A DNA stretch of 64,000 nt from contig WHVD01000005.1 in assembly GCA_015178975.1 (NCBI GenBank), positions 620,001 through 684,000 of the forward strand. Reading direction: 5' to 3'. The first letter of the stretch is position 1, and each line of letters opens with the position of its first letter. Source of the stretch: Hysterangium stoloniferum. Lineage: Eukaryota; Basidiomycota; Agaricomycetes; Hysterangiales; Hysterangiaceae. The notes beneath the pieces were generated by a model, which made no database searches, was not told the DNA's origin, and saw nothing but the letters and a program-made list of their open reading frames with translations. This document shows positions 9,914-22,533 of the stretch, piece by piece. The position numbers were made by a program, and so were the translations under genes.

Positions 9914-12803
9914 ATGCCCTCCACCGTTTCTGTCCACCGTTGCAGATTCGTGGACTACAACCCAACAGCATTAACAGCTATCGCATTTCCTCCACTACCT
10001 CTACCAAATATCAAAGGGAAAGACAAACCTCCAGCCACATCTTCTGTTCCTTATGGTACTCTGGCCATTGCTAGAGCAAATGGAAACATTGAATTACACC
10101 AATGGAGTGGTGTAGATCCACAAGTCCCATCCCATCAGGCATGGGTCCTACACAAGGTATCTACCAAGACCATCCATCCCGAGAGTGCTCTCAAATCTTA
10201 CTAGGTCCTCCCTGGTCCCGTGCCTTCCAAAATTGACAGTCTAGTCTTCTCATTGCGGAGAAACAATATCCTACCCTCCGGCATTGACCATCTGCATGAA
10301 TTAAGACTTTTTAGCAGCGGTGGGGGAAGCGAGGTCCTGGAATGGGATCTCAGTAGTGGGACGGTACTTGTGAGCATCCCTCAGTTTGCGATGACGATGT
10401 CTCCGACGTTTGTCACTCTTCCAGCAGTCCATTTCCTCTCAAGGCGGCTCAGTCTGGTCCATGGCTGTCAATCCTTCTTCGTCACTCCTTGCTCTGGGTT
10501 GTGAAGACGGCTCAATACGCATTCTCTCACTAGCCGACAACAGCCTCACGCCGATCCGTCGCCTGGAGCGTGTTAAAGCACGTCTTTTATCAATAGCCTG
10601 GGGACCACCGATCCTTCAGCCTCACCAGCCATCCAAAACTGCCGCAGACGATTCTTCTTCAGACGAAGATGACACACTGGGCGGCGGTTGGAAGGATTCT
10701 TGGATTGTCGCCGGTTGTTCAGACAGTAGCATTCACAAATTTGATGTTTCTTCTGGAAGGGCCCTCCATAGGATGACTATGGACAAATCAAGGGGAAATA
10801 GAACTCTTGTATGGGCCGTTGATGTCATTGGGTATGAAAGCCTCCATTTATTGTACGGAAATGCTGATTGACGTTCGAAGTGACGGTACCATAATATCTG
10901 GAGATTCTACCGGCACAGTCAAATTTTGGGACTCTAATACTTGTACCCAGCTTCAAAGCTTCAAAGCACACGGCGCAGATATTCTATGTTTATCAATTGG
11001 ACCCGTACGTTTCCTTGATTTGCGCGATTTATTTGTACCCACATAATCTAGGACATGAATTCAGTCTTCACTTCGGGGGTGGACCAAAGAATCAGCCAGT
11101 TCTCAAGGGTCCAAATCGCTTCGGCCACAGCACAGGCCCCATCAAAGACTCAATGGGTACACAGTTCTGCGAAGCGTCCTCACTCTCATGATGTGCGCGC
11201 CCTTGCCATATGGCCGCCTCACGTTCCTCTCAGCCCTGCTCATCGTCCCTCAACTCTCAGCACCATAGTACCGCTCCTAGTGTCTGGCGGATTGGATATG
11301 TCGGCCGTGGTTCATCCCTGCGCTTTGCCTTCTAGTGCAATGGGACGTAAAATGATCAATCCTCTATCATTTAATTCCTCGGTGACATTCGAGGATGCAT
11401 ACCACCAACGTATACCATATAGCACCGGATTGTCCCCTGCCATCCAGGTTGCCCCCTTGGCCAAATTGATTCTTTGCCGGAGAAATACTAGTCTGACTCT
11501 GTGGAAAATCAAAAGTAATATTTCAACTATCCCCGTAGAAGATGTAGGACACTGTCCTGGAGATTGGGAAAGAATATTGGAGATAGAATTAAAGGTTAAG
11601 ACCAATCTATTAGCAAGCGCTATTTCTAGCGACGGCGTGTGGATTGCTGCTGCTGATCTTCATGAAACAAAACTCTTTCGTCTTGTTGAAGAAAAAGTAT
11701 GTACTCTTGTTTTCTATTTGTCTGGGAAAAAAATGACACTGGATCTAGTCTGGCCTTCGGCCCAAACGTGTTCAATTGCCCGAGAGTTTTGCTACGGTAG
11801 ACTCGGGTGCGACTTCGCTACTACTTACCAGCCATCCCACCAAGCTGGTCATTGGCGCATCCATGGGATCTGCACTAGTTCATGTATTAGACCTTTCAGA
11901 GAGTACACCACAGTTTTTACGGACATTCGAACACCATCGGACACGGGATATTATTGTTGGTTATTCCAAACCAGGTCATAAGACCGACTTGTCTGATATG
12001 GAGGTAATTGCTCCAGAAGTTGGAGGGTCTACGGAAGAAATGGACCCACCCCTTGCGTCTCGTTCTGTGTCTAACATAGCCACTACCATTACGCACATGA
12101 CTACGAGTATCGATGGACAGTGGCTTGCCTCGGCAGATACTCGTCACCGCATTCATGTTTTCAACTTTGATTCTGTACAAGTAAGGTCTTTTTCTTCTGA
12201 ACTGGTCTTTTTTAGCACTTATATTTTCTACAGCACCATTGTGTCCTACCCTCATTTCCGTATTCAATCGCCGCAATGGCGTTTGATCCTCTGTCCCCTT
12301 CGACACTGATTATTGGATTAGCAAATAACACACTGCAAGTGTTTGATGTAGAAACGCGGCAATTCCCTCAATGGTCACAGATGTCAGCGGACAATACGCA
12401 CTCGACGCTTCGTCACCTTCATGATCCTCTACTGGGAATGACATTCGATTACCGCGATGCGGAAACCGTTGACGCCGAGGCCGAAAGAGAAGTGCTCCTA
12501 TGGAGTTCCAGTTGGATGTATAAGGCAAAACTAGGGGTGTCGACCAGGCCTGTGGGCACCCTTTCAAAAAAGAGGCGGAGGGACAGCAGACGTCTCTCTC
12601 AATCTGCAGCTGCAGAGGGCGAGTTGGATGACCACGCCCCCGAAGCAGAAAACGACACGGACAACCGTATCATTACACGGTACCGACCGGTGCTACTGGC
12701 TGAGTATATTGGCCCAAAAGAACTTGTGGTTGTCGAGCGGCCATTAATGGAGCTTCTTAGTACATTACCGCCGGCATATTTCAAGCCTAGATACGGTTCT
12801 TGA
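9914..12803 (+). CDS. UTP4: U3 snoRNP / t-UTP component Utp4 (Cirhin-like WD40 protein)
   Basis: WD40 protein of the small-subunit processome t-UTP subcomplex, acting in the nucleolus on 18S pre-rRNA. It begins MPSTVSVHRCRFVDYNP, followed by AIAFPP, IARANGNIELHQW and, after the first intron (donor at 10157), VPSKIDSLVFS and RLFSSGGGSEVLEWDL. Later blades read SSLLALGCEDGSIRIL, WIVAGCSDSSIHKFDV, IISGDSTGTVKFWDS, SVFTSGVDQRISQFS and LASADTRHRIHVFNF. A basic patch KKRRRDSRR lies near the C-terminus, as is common in nucleolar proteins. The stop is at 12801-12803. At least six introns interrupt the gene. Length and order match Utp4/Cirhin, with two beta-propellers. Confidence 0.9.
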
Positions 12804-13121
12804 CGGGGCTCGATTATTCTGTTGTGAGAGTTAATATCCACCCAGTGATTATAATAATATTTAGTCAACGGGACACATGACTTGACTCGGTGGTCTTCCA
12901 TTGCAACCCTTGGTATTAAATATTGCCCTGTAAGTTTGTATGGAAATTACAATTCAACAAAACGAGAGACAACAACAACAACAACAACATCCGGATAGAA
13001 CCCAAAGCGCTACATATTTATATTTTTTTGTTATTTAACAAGATAGATCTAAGTATAACACCAATTGAATGAGAACGAATACAAAATCGGCTAACGAACA
13101 TCCCAAAGAGCCAATACCCAA
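12804..13121. other. Short convergent intergenic region with CAA microsatellite
   Basis: 318 bp between the stops of UTP4 and the SRPK gene. It contains a short (CAA)n run at about 12970-12988 and AT-rich DNA that probably serves as 3' processing region for both genes. Nothing else was recognised. Confidence 0.5.
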
Positions 13122-14848
13122 TTAAGCAGTCCATTCGTAATCTTCGTAAGACTGAGCTATTTGTGGCTGTCCAGTTGAAACCCACGGCGTAGGACCATGG
13201 CTACCCAGCCATTCATGCATCATCATCTCAGCTGCGGTCGCTCGCAACTCGGGGTCTACGCGAAGCATAGGCCCAAGGAAAGCCGCGAACTGCTTTGCGT
13301 CGTGAGAATGGAAGCGGTAGTTCTCAGCGAGCAAGTGGGGTAACGTAATTGGTTTCAGAGTGTGGATGTGTCGGAGTGCGCCCCGCGAATTGAAGATGTC
13401 GCGGCTGAACCTGCCACCCATTTTTAGTCCGAGATCAAAGTCGCCGCAGAGTTCGATGATCTGGGCCATGTGATCATCGTCCTTCTCCCATGCATTGCGC
13501 CTCGCACGCGGGTCAAACAAGTAATCTCCCGTGGCGAGTTCAAAGAGCTGGATGGCAGATGTGAAATCATACAAAAGTGATGGTGAGCGTAGACATTTAC
13601 CATGCATGCGACACTCCAAATATCTACCGGGAAACCCCAATCGCTACGTTGAATAATGGCTTCTGGTGAGCGATATTGCCTTGTCTGTATGTCTTCAGTG
13701 TAATGTCTGTCCACAGGAGTGGCATTACCCAGATCAGAGATTTGGACAATCAAGGAGGAGAAATTGCCCCGGGATCGTGATCGTGACGAAGAATGCGAAG
13801 AGCTATTGAGAGTGTTTGCAGAACCGTTCCAGCTGCCATTTCCAAGCGCCGTGGGAAGGAAAGGGCTGGGGATTGGTTGGGATGAGTACATGTCAACGTA
13901 GTGTCTACGTCGTTCACCGTGAGCTGGACGGGCCTCAGAAAGTACCACACGTTTGGGTGGTAGTGTCCCAGTAGTGGCCAGATGGGCATGTACATATTCT
14001 TGCTTGTTGGGTAGACCAACCACTATGATGAAATATGTGTTTATAGTAGATGAAATTTGGATAATAAAATGGGTACGAACGGATATTCTCAGGCTTGATA
14101 TCGGTATGTACAAGCCCGCACTCATCGTGCAAGAATTGGAGTCCCATCAAAACTTGCTTCCCAATCGTCTTCAGAAGATTTAGGGATAGACCGCCATGTT
14201 CGTTTCGTCCGCCATAATGGCCCCGACATTTGTCGAGAAGATTTAGGAGGTTCTCTCCTAAAGGCTCAAATACCATACAGATATGATCTTCGCCCTGGAA
14301 CCGTCCACGAGCAGAGAAATAGTCTAGGAGCGAAATGATGTGCCTGGAACCAGGATGTTCCGCCGATTCCACCCTCCCATGTGTAGTGGTGACTGACCTG
14401 AAGGCACGTTTGCGAACCTTCATCAGGAGAGCGATTTCGTCCTTTGCAGTGATTCCGTATTTTGAAGAGCAAACTTTGAGGGCTGCGTAGCGATGGTCAC
14501 TAGATGTGGTCAGATATAGATTAAGACGGATATTGTTTGAAGGCGTGTAGCAGGCCTACTCGTGGTTTTTTATTAGCCACACAGTCGAGAAATGACCCCA
14601 TCTGTAGATTGGATTGCGTGAGATGGATGGGATGGGACTGAAGAGAAGAGAAGTATCACGCACCCTAATTTGCGGATAACCTTGTAGGCACAGTTGCGAG
14701 TCGGACTTCTGTACTCTTCGCCAACCTTGACGTTGAGGTAACCACCAGGGGCATAATCTGCGATGTCTTCCTCCACATCTAGCGAGCGGGGAGGGGAAGG
14801 AGGACTATGCCTGGAAGAGGTGGGACGTACAATAGTTGGGAAAGGCAT
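13122..14848 (-). CDS. SRPK-type serine/threonine protein kinase
   Basis: SR-protein-specific kinase family (yeast Sky1, fission yeast Dsk1), which phosphorylates RS-domain splicing or mRNA-export factors. The start at 14848 gives MPFPTIVRPTSSRHSPP, then the SRPK signature DYAPGGYLNVKVGEEY and YKVIRKLGWGHFSTVWL across an intron. The ATP lysine is in ALKVCSSKYG. The catalytic loop is HTDIKPENI, with the SRPK-typical HTD instead of HRD. The magnesium loop is DLGNA rather than DFG, also typical of SRPKs. A Ser/Arg-rich insert of about 80 residues sits between the two kinase halves, as in the family. The activation region TRQYRSPEAI and the C-lobe ELATGDYLFDPR follow. At least five introns. The stop is at 13122. 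Confidence 0.92.
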
Positions 14849-15682
14849 GAAGAATAGAGGGAATAGAGGAATAAAGAGGAAGAGAGATGGGAGGATTGAC
14901 GCTGAATCGGAAGGACTATGTAAGAAAGAGAAAGAATAGCATCATGACTTCACTGCTTCCTTGAAAAGACTGGGAATATCGCTTAGGTGACTGGTCACGT
15001 TTCGACTCACTGTGGCGCACAGAATACATAATAAGGAAACTACTTTAAGGTTGGTGTCTTAGATTGTCAGTCTGGTTCCTTTATTGGGATTTAGACATGA
15101 AATTAAAGGGCGACAACTGCTTGTTTTCGGATGTAATTAAAGATTACCTTAAATGTAGACGTTTTGACCGTTACGGTTGTCTTGTACATGTCCTCGTGAT
15201 CCCATATTCTTGTTAGAACTGTTTCTGAATTCCGAGGCTCGAAGCAAGTACTCAAATGTGGACCATTTGACATCGGGCACCGCCGACACGTTCGAGGCCT
15301 AACAGGGCGCAAGCTTTCCCCTTCGGTCACAACCCTAACCAATGCTGACTCGGGTCAACATTCCCTATTCCCTGCATATAGGGTGACACCACATTTGGAT
15401 ACCCTGTCAACTGTTCCCATCACTAAAAGGTAGGAATGCAGTGCCATGACTGCGCAACGGGTGTGCCCATGGGATTACAAATCCAATCAGTGCCCTAAAT
15501 GCATGGACGCGTTGTAACTTGTGGACGCGTCGGCTACGCACGTGCACGTGGCAACGTTCGTCTGCCCGGTCTTGTCTTCGCACCAAGGAACACCGTTTGT
15601 AAAGAAATAATGATAAAAAATGTCACATCAAAACAGCGCCAGTCGACTATCAGAATGATTGGCCCACTAGCTCTCGACAGTC
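14849..15682. other. Divergent upstream region, no gene recognised
   Basis: About 830 bp between the SRPK start (minus) and the phosphodiesterase start (plus). Just upstream of the kinase it is purine-rich on the plus strand (GAAGAGAGATGG-type), a pyrimidine tract on the kinase strand. No reading frame has family motifs. Confidence 0.45.
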
Positions 15683-17326
15683 ATGTTCAAAGTGCTCTCC
15701 CCCTTCCTGCTGCTTGTCCAAGTAGCAGCTACCCCCAATCAACGTCTGCTATCGGGCCCTAAGAGATATGGGCATGGTGTTTTCTTTGATATACAGGTCC
15801 AGTACACGGTTCTCCAGCTCCCCCCTATTCTCTGATACAGATCCCGAAGGCTCACCGTGGCGGTCGAGCTAATACAATCGAGAACACTTTGCCCAGTTTC
15901 GCTTGGTACATTCCGTTTCACAGCATAAAACTATAGCTCATTCGACTGTCTAAGGGGATTGATTGAGGGTGCAACTACCTTGGAATTGGACAACGGCATT
16001 ACCCAGGCTAGTCGGTGTCTGTGCTCTGGCGTCACCCCAATTGATTTTCCGCCACAGGATGGCCAAGTAGTAATCTGGCATGACGAGGAAATATCATCTA
16101 CGAAATGTCGGGATACCCAACCAGCAGTACGTCTATCTGGTTTGCTGCGCTGCCATTGCTCTTGGCTAATCCTTTCACCATTCCAGTACCCTGATGACCC
16201 ACAATATCCATATGTCGGAAAATTCATCGCAAATCTAACCTTGTCGCAAATTAAGACTCTTGATTGCTCACGGCGTCAACCTGATTTTCGTGAGAATTAA
16301 CCACTCCTTCAGTTGATTCGTGGGAATTTATACATTCTGGCACAGCACTCCAATTGACATATCCAGGGACACGTATATCAACCTTGCGAGAATTATTTGA
16401 CTTCCTAGACTGTGCAGATCCGGAACATCGAATTCTTTTGAATATCGAGAGCAAAGTCGATCCTGTTTATCCCAATCATACAGCTAGCGTCAATACCTTC
16501 GTGCAAAGGCAATATGAAAGCTTCTCAAGTAGCGGTTATTTCAACTCGATAACTGTAAGATCTTCCCTCACAATGTTGTGTTTGTACTCACAAGTTTTAA
16601 TTATTAGTACCAAAGTTTCGATTGGAGAACATTAATAGCAATGAAGGCATGTCATCGGTCCTTCCTGTGTTGACAAGGCACCGTTAGAACTTGACATCAG
16701 AGTCTTAACTCCACAATTACTATATCGGCCCTCATTACTGAGTAATTGACTGCTTAGGTGACAGGGAAAATGGTGACTCACTACTGTTGTAGCTCGACAA
16801 CAATTGTTCCTGAAGGGAACACCGTATCCCCGTGGCTGGCCGGTATAGATCTTTCTCACTTCGATGGGCCGACACTTGACCACCGCATTGTACAAGCTGC
16901 TGCTTCCATCGGGGCAGACATTTTGTCACCAAGTGCTATATCGGAATTCAGTACGGCGTTGGAACCAGAAGACGAAGGCTATGTACCATATACCACTTCA
17001 GAGATGGTTGCTCGCGCACATGAATTAGGACTTTTAGTAAAGCCTTGGACAGTGCGTATTAGTGTTGTCCGACCCCTTACATTTTTTTCCAATCGCCTGC
17101 CGCAGGTGAACAGCTTAAATATCGTCGAAAACCTTGTAAAATACCAGGTTGATGGCATTATTACGGACAGTAAGTCGACAAAAATTTCCAGATTAAGATG
17201 CTCAATATTTTTTTAGGTCCAGATGCCCTTAGACGTTGGGCACAGCAACAGAAATTGTCTGTGGCCCCTCGATTCCCCAAATACAGAGTGTTAGCTTGCC
17301 TAGAAAAACATAACCAACCCATCTAG
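15683..17326 (+). CDS. Secreted glycerophosphodiester phosphodiesterase
   Basis: GDPD family enzyme, hydrolysing glycerophosphodiesters to sn-glycerol-3-phosphate and an alcohol. The start ATG at 15683 gives a signal peptide, MFKVLSPFLLLVQVAA. The catalytic AHRGGRANTIENTLPSF follows in exon 2 (15841-15905), with HRG and the metal-binding E in the usual N-terminal position. Then come ATTLELDNGIT, DGQVVIWHDEEI, ILLNIESKVD, YQSFDWRTLIAMK, STTIVPEGNTVSPWLAG, LLVKPWT and YQVDGIITDSPDALRRW. At least eight introns. Two of them, 16007-16057 and 16647-16700, start with GC instead of GT but restore frame and family sequence. The stop is TAG at 17324-17326. Confidence 0.88.
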
Positions 17327-17498
17327 TTAATACCTCTACTTCGCTGATAGCATATACATAATTATTGGAGAAGGTGCAATTTGATTCCGTAGTAGAAAGA
17401 CTTTATAGCACGCAGGGATACATCCATCTAAAAAATGCCGCGTGCATACTTTATGCTTTGCTGAATAACGGTGTATTGGTATAAACACTACACTTCCT

Positions 17499-18552
17499 TC
17501 AGCCAATAATCAATTTGTCTTCACCCTCACTAAAGCTATATTGAGGTATTTCCAAATTGGTCTGTGATCATTACATGAGAAACCCCGTCGATTGAGGAAC
17601 TGCCTAATCACTTACGGGAGCAGGTCCTTTGCGTGCACGCCCAGCTACAAAATAATCAGTCATGCAAAAGATCCAAAATCCTATGACTCACAAATATCAT
17701 AATGCGAGCCGTGACAGGGGCAGAACCTGGTTGAAAATTTCACAATTAGGATGAGGCATGCCGCTGAACAATGAATACGAACCATCCTCCATAGTCACCG
17801 CTTTCGCCGATGGGGACGCATCCAAGGTGAGTGCAGACACCAAGCATAACCAGCCACTCAGGCTTTTGGGTCCTGTCCTCATCCTTCTCCGGGTCTCTCA
17901 GGCCCTGCAAATTGACCTGCCGCGCCTCGTCGATCTCGTCCTGGGTTCTGTGGCGGATGAACACCGGTTTGCCGCGCCATTTCAGCACCACATTCTTGCC
18001 CTCTGGGATGCTTGCCAGTTCGACCTCGACCTTCGCCAGAGCCAACACATCAGCCGACGCTGCCATTGAGCCTAGGAACTCGGTGACGGTGGACTTCGCG
18101 ACGGAGGCGGTGAGCACGCCTAGTGAGCCAACCATGAAGTAGGAGAGGGCGCGGTTGCCCGTCTCTGACTGGGCCTCGTACGCGCTGAAATCGGGGACCT
18201 GCGGCGCATCTTTGGCGGGAACAGATGTGTGGAGGAAACGCTGGCCAAAGCTGGTCAACGGCCGTGCTGTTCGCAGAGGTAAGGTGCACCGCAAATGAAA
18301 ACGGAACGGCTGCAAACCATTTATGATCGTTTTCGACACCAAACCCGCTGTCCGACTCTGAGATACGCCTCCCGCCCAGCGTGGAGGAATATCCGCGCGG
18401 ACAGGGGCGCCTTGTCCGTGTCCGTGTCCGTGGGCGGATGGGGGGCCACGCACATTGAGGGAGAGACGAGGGGCGTGTGGAACCCCAGTGGATAGAACTC
18501 GAGTAGTGGGCGACAGATTCACTGCCGTGCGTAAAGGCCGAACGCTGGCCAT
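17499..18552 (-). CDS. RIP1: Rieske iron-sulfur subunit of the cytochrome bc1 complex
   Basis: Ubiquinol-cytochrome c reductase iron-sulfur protein, complex III, mitochondrial inner membrane. The N-terminus from 18552 (MASVRPLRTAVNLSPTTRVL) is an Arg/Ser-rich mitochondrial presequence. The hinge/TM segment reads RALSYFMVGSLGVLTASVAK. The 2Fe-2S ligands are in CTHLGC and, after an intron, CPCHGSHYD. The last exons encode GRARKGPAP and LEIPQYSFSEGEDKLIIG, with stop at 17499-17501. The first exon is GC-rich with C-ending codons, as expected for a highly expressed gene. The presequence region is longer than usual for the family, about 90 residues before the conserved part. Confidence 0.93.
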
Positions 18553-18613
18553 CGTTGGGGTTTCTGTATATCAGGTCAAGTAACTCTGCAAGCGGACTTT
18601 CAAATTTTCCAAA
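18553..18613. promoter_or_regulatory. 61-bp divergent promoter between two mitochondrial genes
   Basis: Only 61 bp separate the ATG of the Rieske gene (minus) from that of the mS35 gene (plus), so 5' UTRs and core promoters must overlap. I see no clear TATA box. Confidence 0.6.
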
Positions 18614-19482
18614 ATGTTCCATTCTCTGTGTCGATTGAGCCTGACAACCTCATTTCGCATTTCTGCAAGGCAGATTCATTCATCGACGCCTCACAGCTAC
18701 CCCCGGAGATCCCGTAACGAAAGGAAGGACAATGATGGCGGTGATGGGTATGATGTCGACAGCATGCCGCTGTTCGACGATGACGACGCGACGTCTGCTG
18801 CACATTTAATGATCCAACAGCAGAAACAGATGGTCGAATATTTGCGCCTAATAGAACGGGATACCCCATTGTTAAAACGTGAGATTTCATTTTTTGTCTT
18901 GAGGCAAATCATATAACATCTATTATTTATGGTGTTCAGGCTTGCGAAGCCCATTTATCCCGCCAACTGCGACCACACCGCTCGTAATTCGATCAATATC
19001 CTACAATGGGGAGGGACATCCCGCCACTCGGAAGCGCGTCATTGTTGCCGCAGTGTCGCAGTTACCCCTGGACTCCTCGCAAGCCGTGCATAAGCTCAAG
19101 CTTCTGGCAGGGCCTCGGTGGTCATCAAAACCTCCACACAATTCGGGCATTGGCTCAGAACAGCACGAAAAAACGGGCTCTCATGGATACATCAAGCTGT
19201 CTTGTGAAGAGTTTCCAGAACCAGAGATGAACCTCAAATGGGGCTGCGATTTGCTGGACAATCTGCTTCGCGAAGCCAATGTGCGCATTCCGTTTCCTCC
19301 CTGTTCTCGTGTCTCAAATCGATCTTCCTTAGAATGCCGAGTCTTCGTTTGCGGACATTCCGCTCGATGAGAGACACCTTGCTTCTAAAGCACGTAAGCA
19401 TCGTAAAGGGGAGCATGTCCGTGGTCGTCATGGTCCTAGGCCCACACTCAAAGACTTCCCCCGGGAATGGCTACCTTCGTGA
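18614..19482 (+). CDS. RSM24: Mitochondrial small ribosomal subunit protein mS35 (Rsm24 family)
   Basis: Protein of the mitochondrial ribosome small subunit. The start at 18614 gives MFHSLCRLSLTTSFRISARQ, a mitochondrial targeting sequence, followed by an acidic linker. The MRP-S35 domain is recognisable by RSISYNGEGHPATRKRV, QLPLDSSQAVHKLKLLAGPRW, HGYIKLSCEEFPEPEMNLKW and LDNLLREAN, then SFADIPLDERHLASKARKH after the second intron. Two introns are resolved: one splits an arginine codon after TPLLK, the other follows EAN. The stop TGA at 19480-19482 ends KDFPREWLPS. Length about 250 aa. Confidence 0.88.
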
Positions 19483-19701
19483 CCGTGTGGATTAGGGATA
19501 CCGAGAATGGCTTGCATCTTGCTGGTATCGACAAACATAAAAATTTGTCTATGTGCTAGACATAACTCTTATGGTAATAACGATACAACATCCCTCGTAA
19601 AATGTGAAAATGTATTAATGCTAATACAGTAAGTAAATAGATTAGAGATAAAAAACAAATTAAACAACGAGGTAACATGCGTGGCGGTCATGACAATACA
19701 T

Positions 19702-21562
19702 CTACTCTGGATTTTGCACTCGTTTACTTCCCATCCTTTTGAGCTTCTTCCACAACCCTGGTGAACTTGACAATAAGGGAGTCTTCCCAGCTGCACGCTC
19801 GAGCGTCCCGGATGGAGCCATTATGGTAGATCTCAAACCCTGCGGTTTCTGAGGCTCGTGGAACGCCTTTCCATAAGACGACGCTGGAGGCGTCAAACGT
19901 GCTTGATCAGGAAATTTCTCATCAGTAGGATCTACAATCTCTCCATGTGAAGATCGTGGTCGTTCATGATCTGGCGAAGTAGTGAAGGCTATCTTTCTGC
20001 TGTTGTCTGCGTTCCAGGCAATACCGGCATTATCGCCAGTGTCAAACATTCCATCTTTGAAGGATTCCTTCAGTCGAAGGGAAAGAGGTAGCGAAGGCTG
20101 TCCTATTTGTGTAAAGTCCCATGTAACCGATGGGAAATGCGAGAGGGATGGCGAGATGCGACCTGTCATAAACTTCTTTAAGACGACTCCGGTGGGTAAA
20201 TCAAGGTTAACATACGTCTCTGTTGTCGCTCAACCAGTGGCGGCAGTCCGCCTATAGGTGTCAGTGTCATGGTGATCCCCTTGAATCTATATACAAGAAA
20301 CATACATAGTAATGCGCGAACTAAAAAATCTTTTTTCTTAGTATTCTTAAAGAATGGCATCTGAAGAAGGTCTGCTGCCGTGGGTCTACTGCACTGTAAG
20401 ATCTTCGTCATAAACAACTTAAAATACGAAAATAATACCTTTCATCAGGGTCTTTCCTTAAACAACTCTGTATAACCTCTTTAAAAGCCTTCGAGTACTT
20501 GAATTGGCCCCCCTCTCGGTCGAGTATCGGAGGCTCGTCTTGGACTCTAAGAAATGATCTAGACAATTCTAAACGAAACGAAGGAGAAACGCACGCACGT
20601 TTTTATGAGAACTTTATGGGGTGGCTCTCGAGACTGAGGGGCCCTTCCCTGTGCAAGCTCCAGAGCTGTGATACCTAAGCTCCACATATCAGCCTTGGAA
20701 TCGTAATGCCTCTGGGCGACAACCTCGGGAGCCATCCAACAGGGCTGTTTGAGGTACTTGTTATACGAAAGAAGAGAGGCTAACATATAACTAACTGTTC
20801 CCACAAAGGACAATCGCTTTCCACGCTTTCCTCTTACGGCACCTGCATCTGAGCCGGATGCCGAAAGGATTGTGGTTCTGGTCGAAGCAAATTCATCGTC
20901 ATGAAGAGCGACAGCAACGCCAAGATCACCCAATAGAACAGTACCATCGTCATCTATCAGGAGATTTGCGGCTTTGACGTCGCGATGTATAAAACCATTG
21001 ATATGCAAATAACTGATGAACATTTATATAAGTCCACTTTCAGAAACATTTCCGTTACTCACTTGAGTCCTTCTAATGCATGCTTGAGGATACATTTGGC
21101 GACCTCCTCCTCGACGCCTTCGGGCCATCCGTACTGCATAACGTCAGCCACACTTCCACTCCTCATAAGTCTCAGTGCGATGTAGAGTTTGTGACCATCC
21201 ATCCAGGTTCCCCGCACACGAAGTACGTTAGGATGCTTTGATAGTGACATCAACTGCGTTTCTCTTCGTAGTAGCGGCAGTGAACTCGTAGGCAAAGAGT
21301 CAAGATCGACCACTTTCAGAGCGCAGGGGCTGGATTCGCCAGAAGACGAATGGTACTCCGCCTGATAAACGATGGAGGATGCACCAAAGCCAATCGGTTG
21401 GCCCAATGTATAGTCAGTGGGGTTATTACTTCAACATGAAAGGAGAGTTGCGTTAGAAAATGGCAAATTTAAGAAACAGGGAGTGAACCTATAGAGCTGC
21501 CACTCATCTTGCACGGCGCCGATAAATTTGACAGTGTCTGGGAGTCCTCTCCTGGCATCCAT
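19702..21562 (-). CDS. STE20/SPS1-OSR1-like serine/threonine protein kinase
   Basis: Kinase domain of the STE20 group, closest by eye to SPS1/OSR1/FRAY. I choose ATG at 21562 ([21 protein letters not shown]); after the first intron the chain continues [22 protein letters not shown] with the glycine loop. The ATP lysine is in [10 protein letters not shown], the catalytic loop is [12 protein letters not shown], and the metal loop reads [10 protein letters not shown], so DLG replaces DFG. The activation segment is split by introns: GKRLSFVGT, then [23 protein letters not shown]. The C-lobe ends [15 protein letters not shown]. The C-terminal 150 residues (19702-20169) are low-complexity and basic at the end ([14 protein letters not shown]). 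The upstream activator pathway is unknown. Confidence 0.85.
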
Positions 21563-22533
21563 TGCGCAACCTCTTTCGTTACCAAGTTTATGTAGGCAGA
21601 TTTGTATTAGTTGCCATCTGTAAGCTAGTGGAGGTGATGCAGGGTTTTGAGTTGCTTGGAAGGGATCGGATGACCGGTTCGAAAGACGCCTAACCGAAAC
21701 AAGTAAACCAATCTGATCTGGAAGCAATTAAATGCGTTTGAAACGTTTAACATTTGCAAATGGTTATATGCAATGAGAATTATCTATGATAGCTTCTACC
21801 GTTCGGGCGAAGAAGGGAAACTCATTGGTGAAGCCCTTGCTAAAATGAAATGATATCCCCCACGATCACGGTTCTGTCCCTGAAGGTTAACGTCACTGTT
21901 GTCACAAATGTGACCAAATCCGGTTTGGGAAAAGGTTGGTCACGCTTATATAGAAGGGATTCGGGCTACTGCTTTTATTTCCCACTCAACCACAGACTCG
22001 TTTTAGATTTTAGATTTAGTCTGGTCTCCTCTCTAATATTAGACTTTCTGTTGCTATTGCCATTATTATTATCTAATTTAATTATATAATACATTAGCAT
22101 ACTACACATCCCATGCAGTTCTAGTTAGTCACCCTAGCTACCATTGACAATTTACGTAATATCTATGAGATTGTAATGACGCTCGGTTTATTGAATACCA
22201 CTCAGGTATTAGTCTAGAATGGCTAATTGTCAGGGGACCGGGTTGTAATAGGCGGTGATAAACATGTACATGCCGTGCAAACTCAAAATAACTCAGGGAA
22301 CTCACGCCACCGAATGCCCCTGTCTGGACTCTGTACATGTGCACTTTGTTTGACGTGTCTATGGCCAACTCTTACGGCGTTACATGACAAATTGTTACGA
22401 GAATCAGGCCGCCCCAATCGAAACAGGTCTACATATTTAGCCAGTTTTATGGCTGATTTTGAACAACTCGGCAAAAAATGCCGTTAATAGTTATTAAGAA
22501 AGCAGATGACAGAGCTTTCCGACGACACTAGCT
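21563..22533. other. Divergent upstream region
   Basis: About 970 bp between the kinase start (minus) and the transporter start (plus), AT-rich around 22000-22110. No coding signal was recognised; it presumably contains both promoters. Confidence 0.4.
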
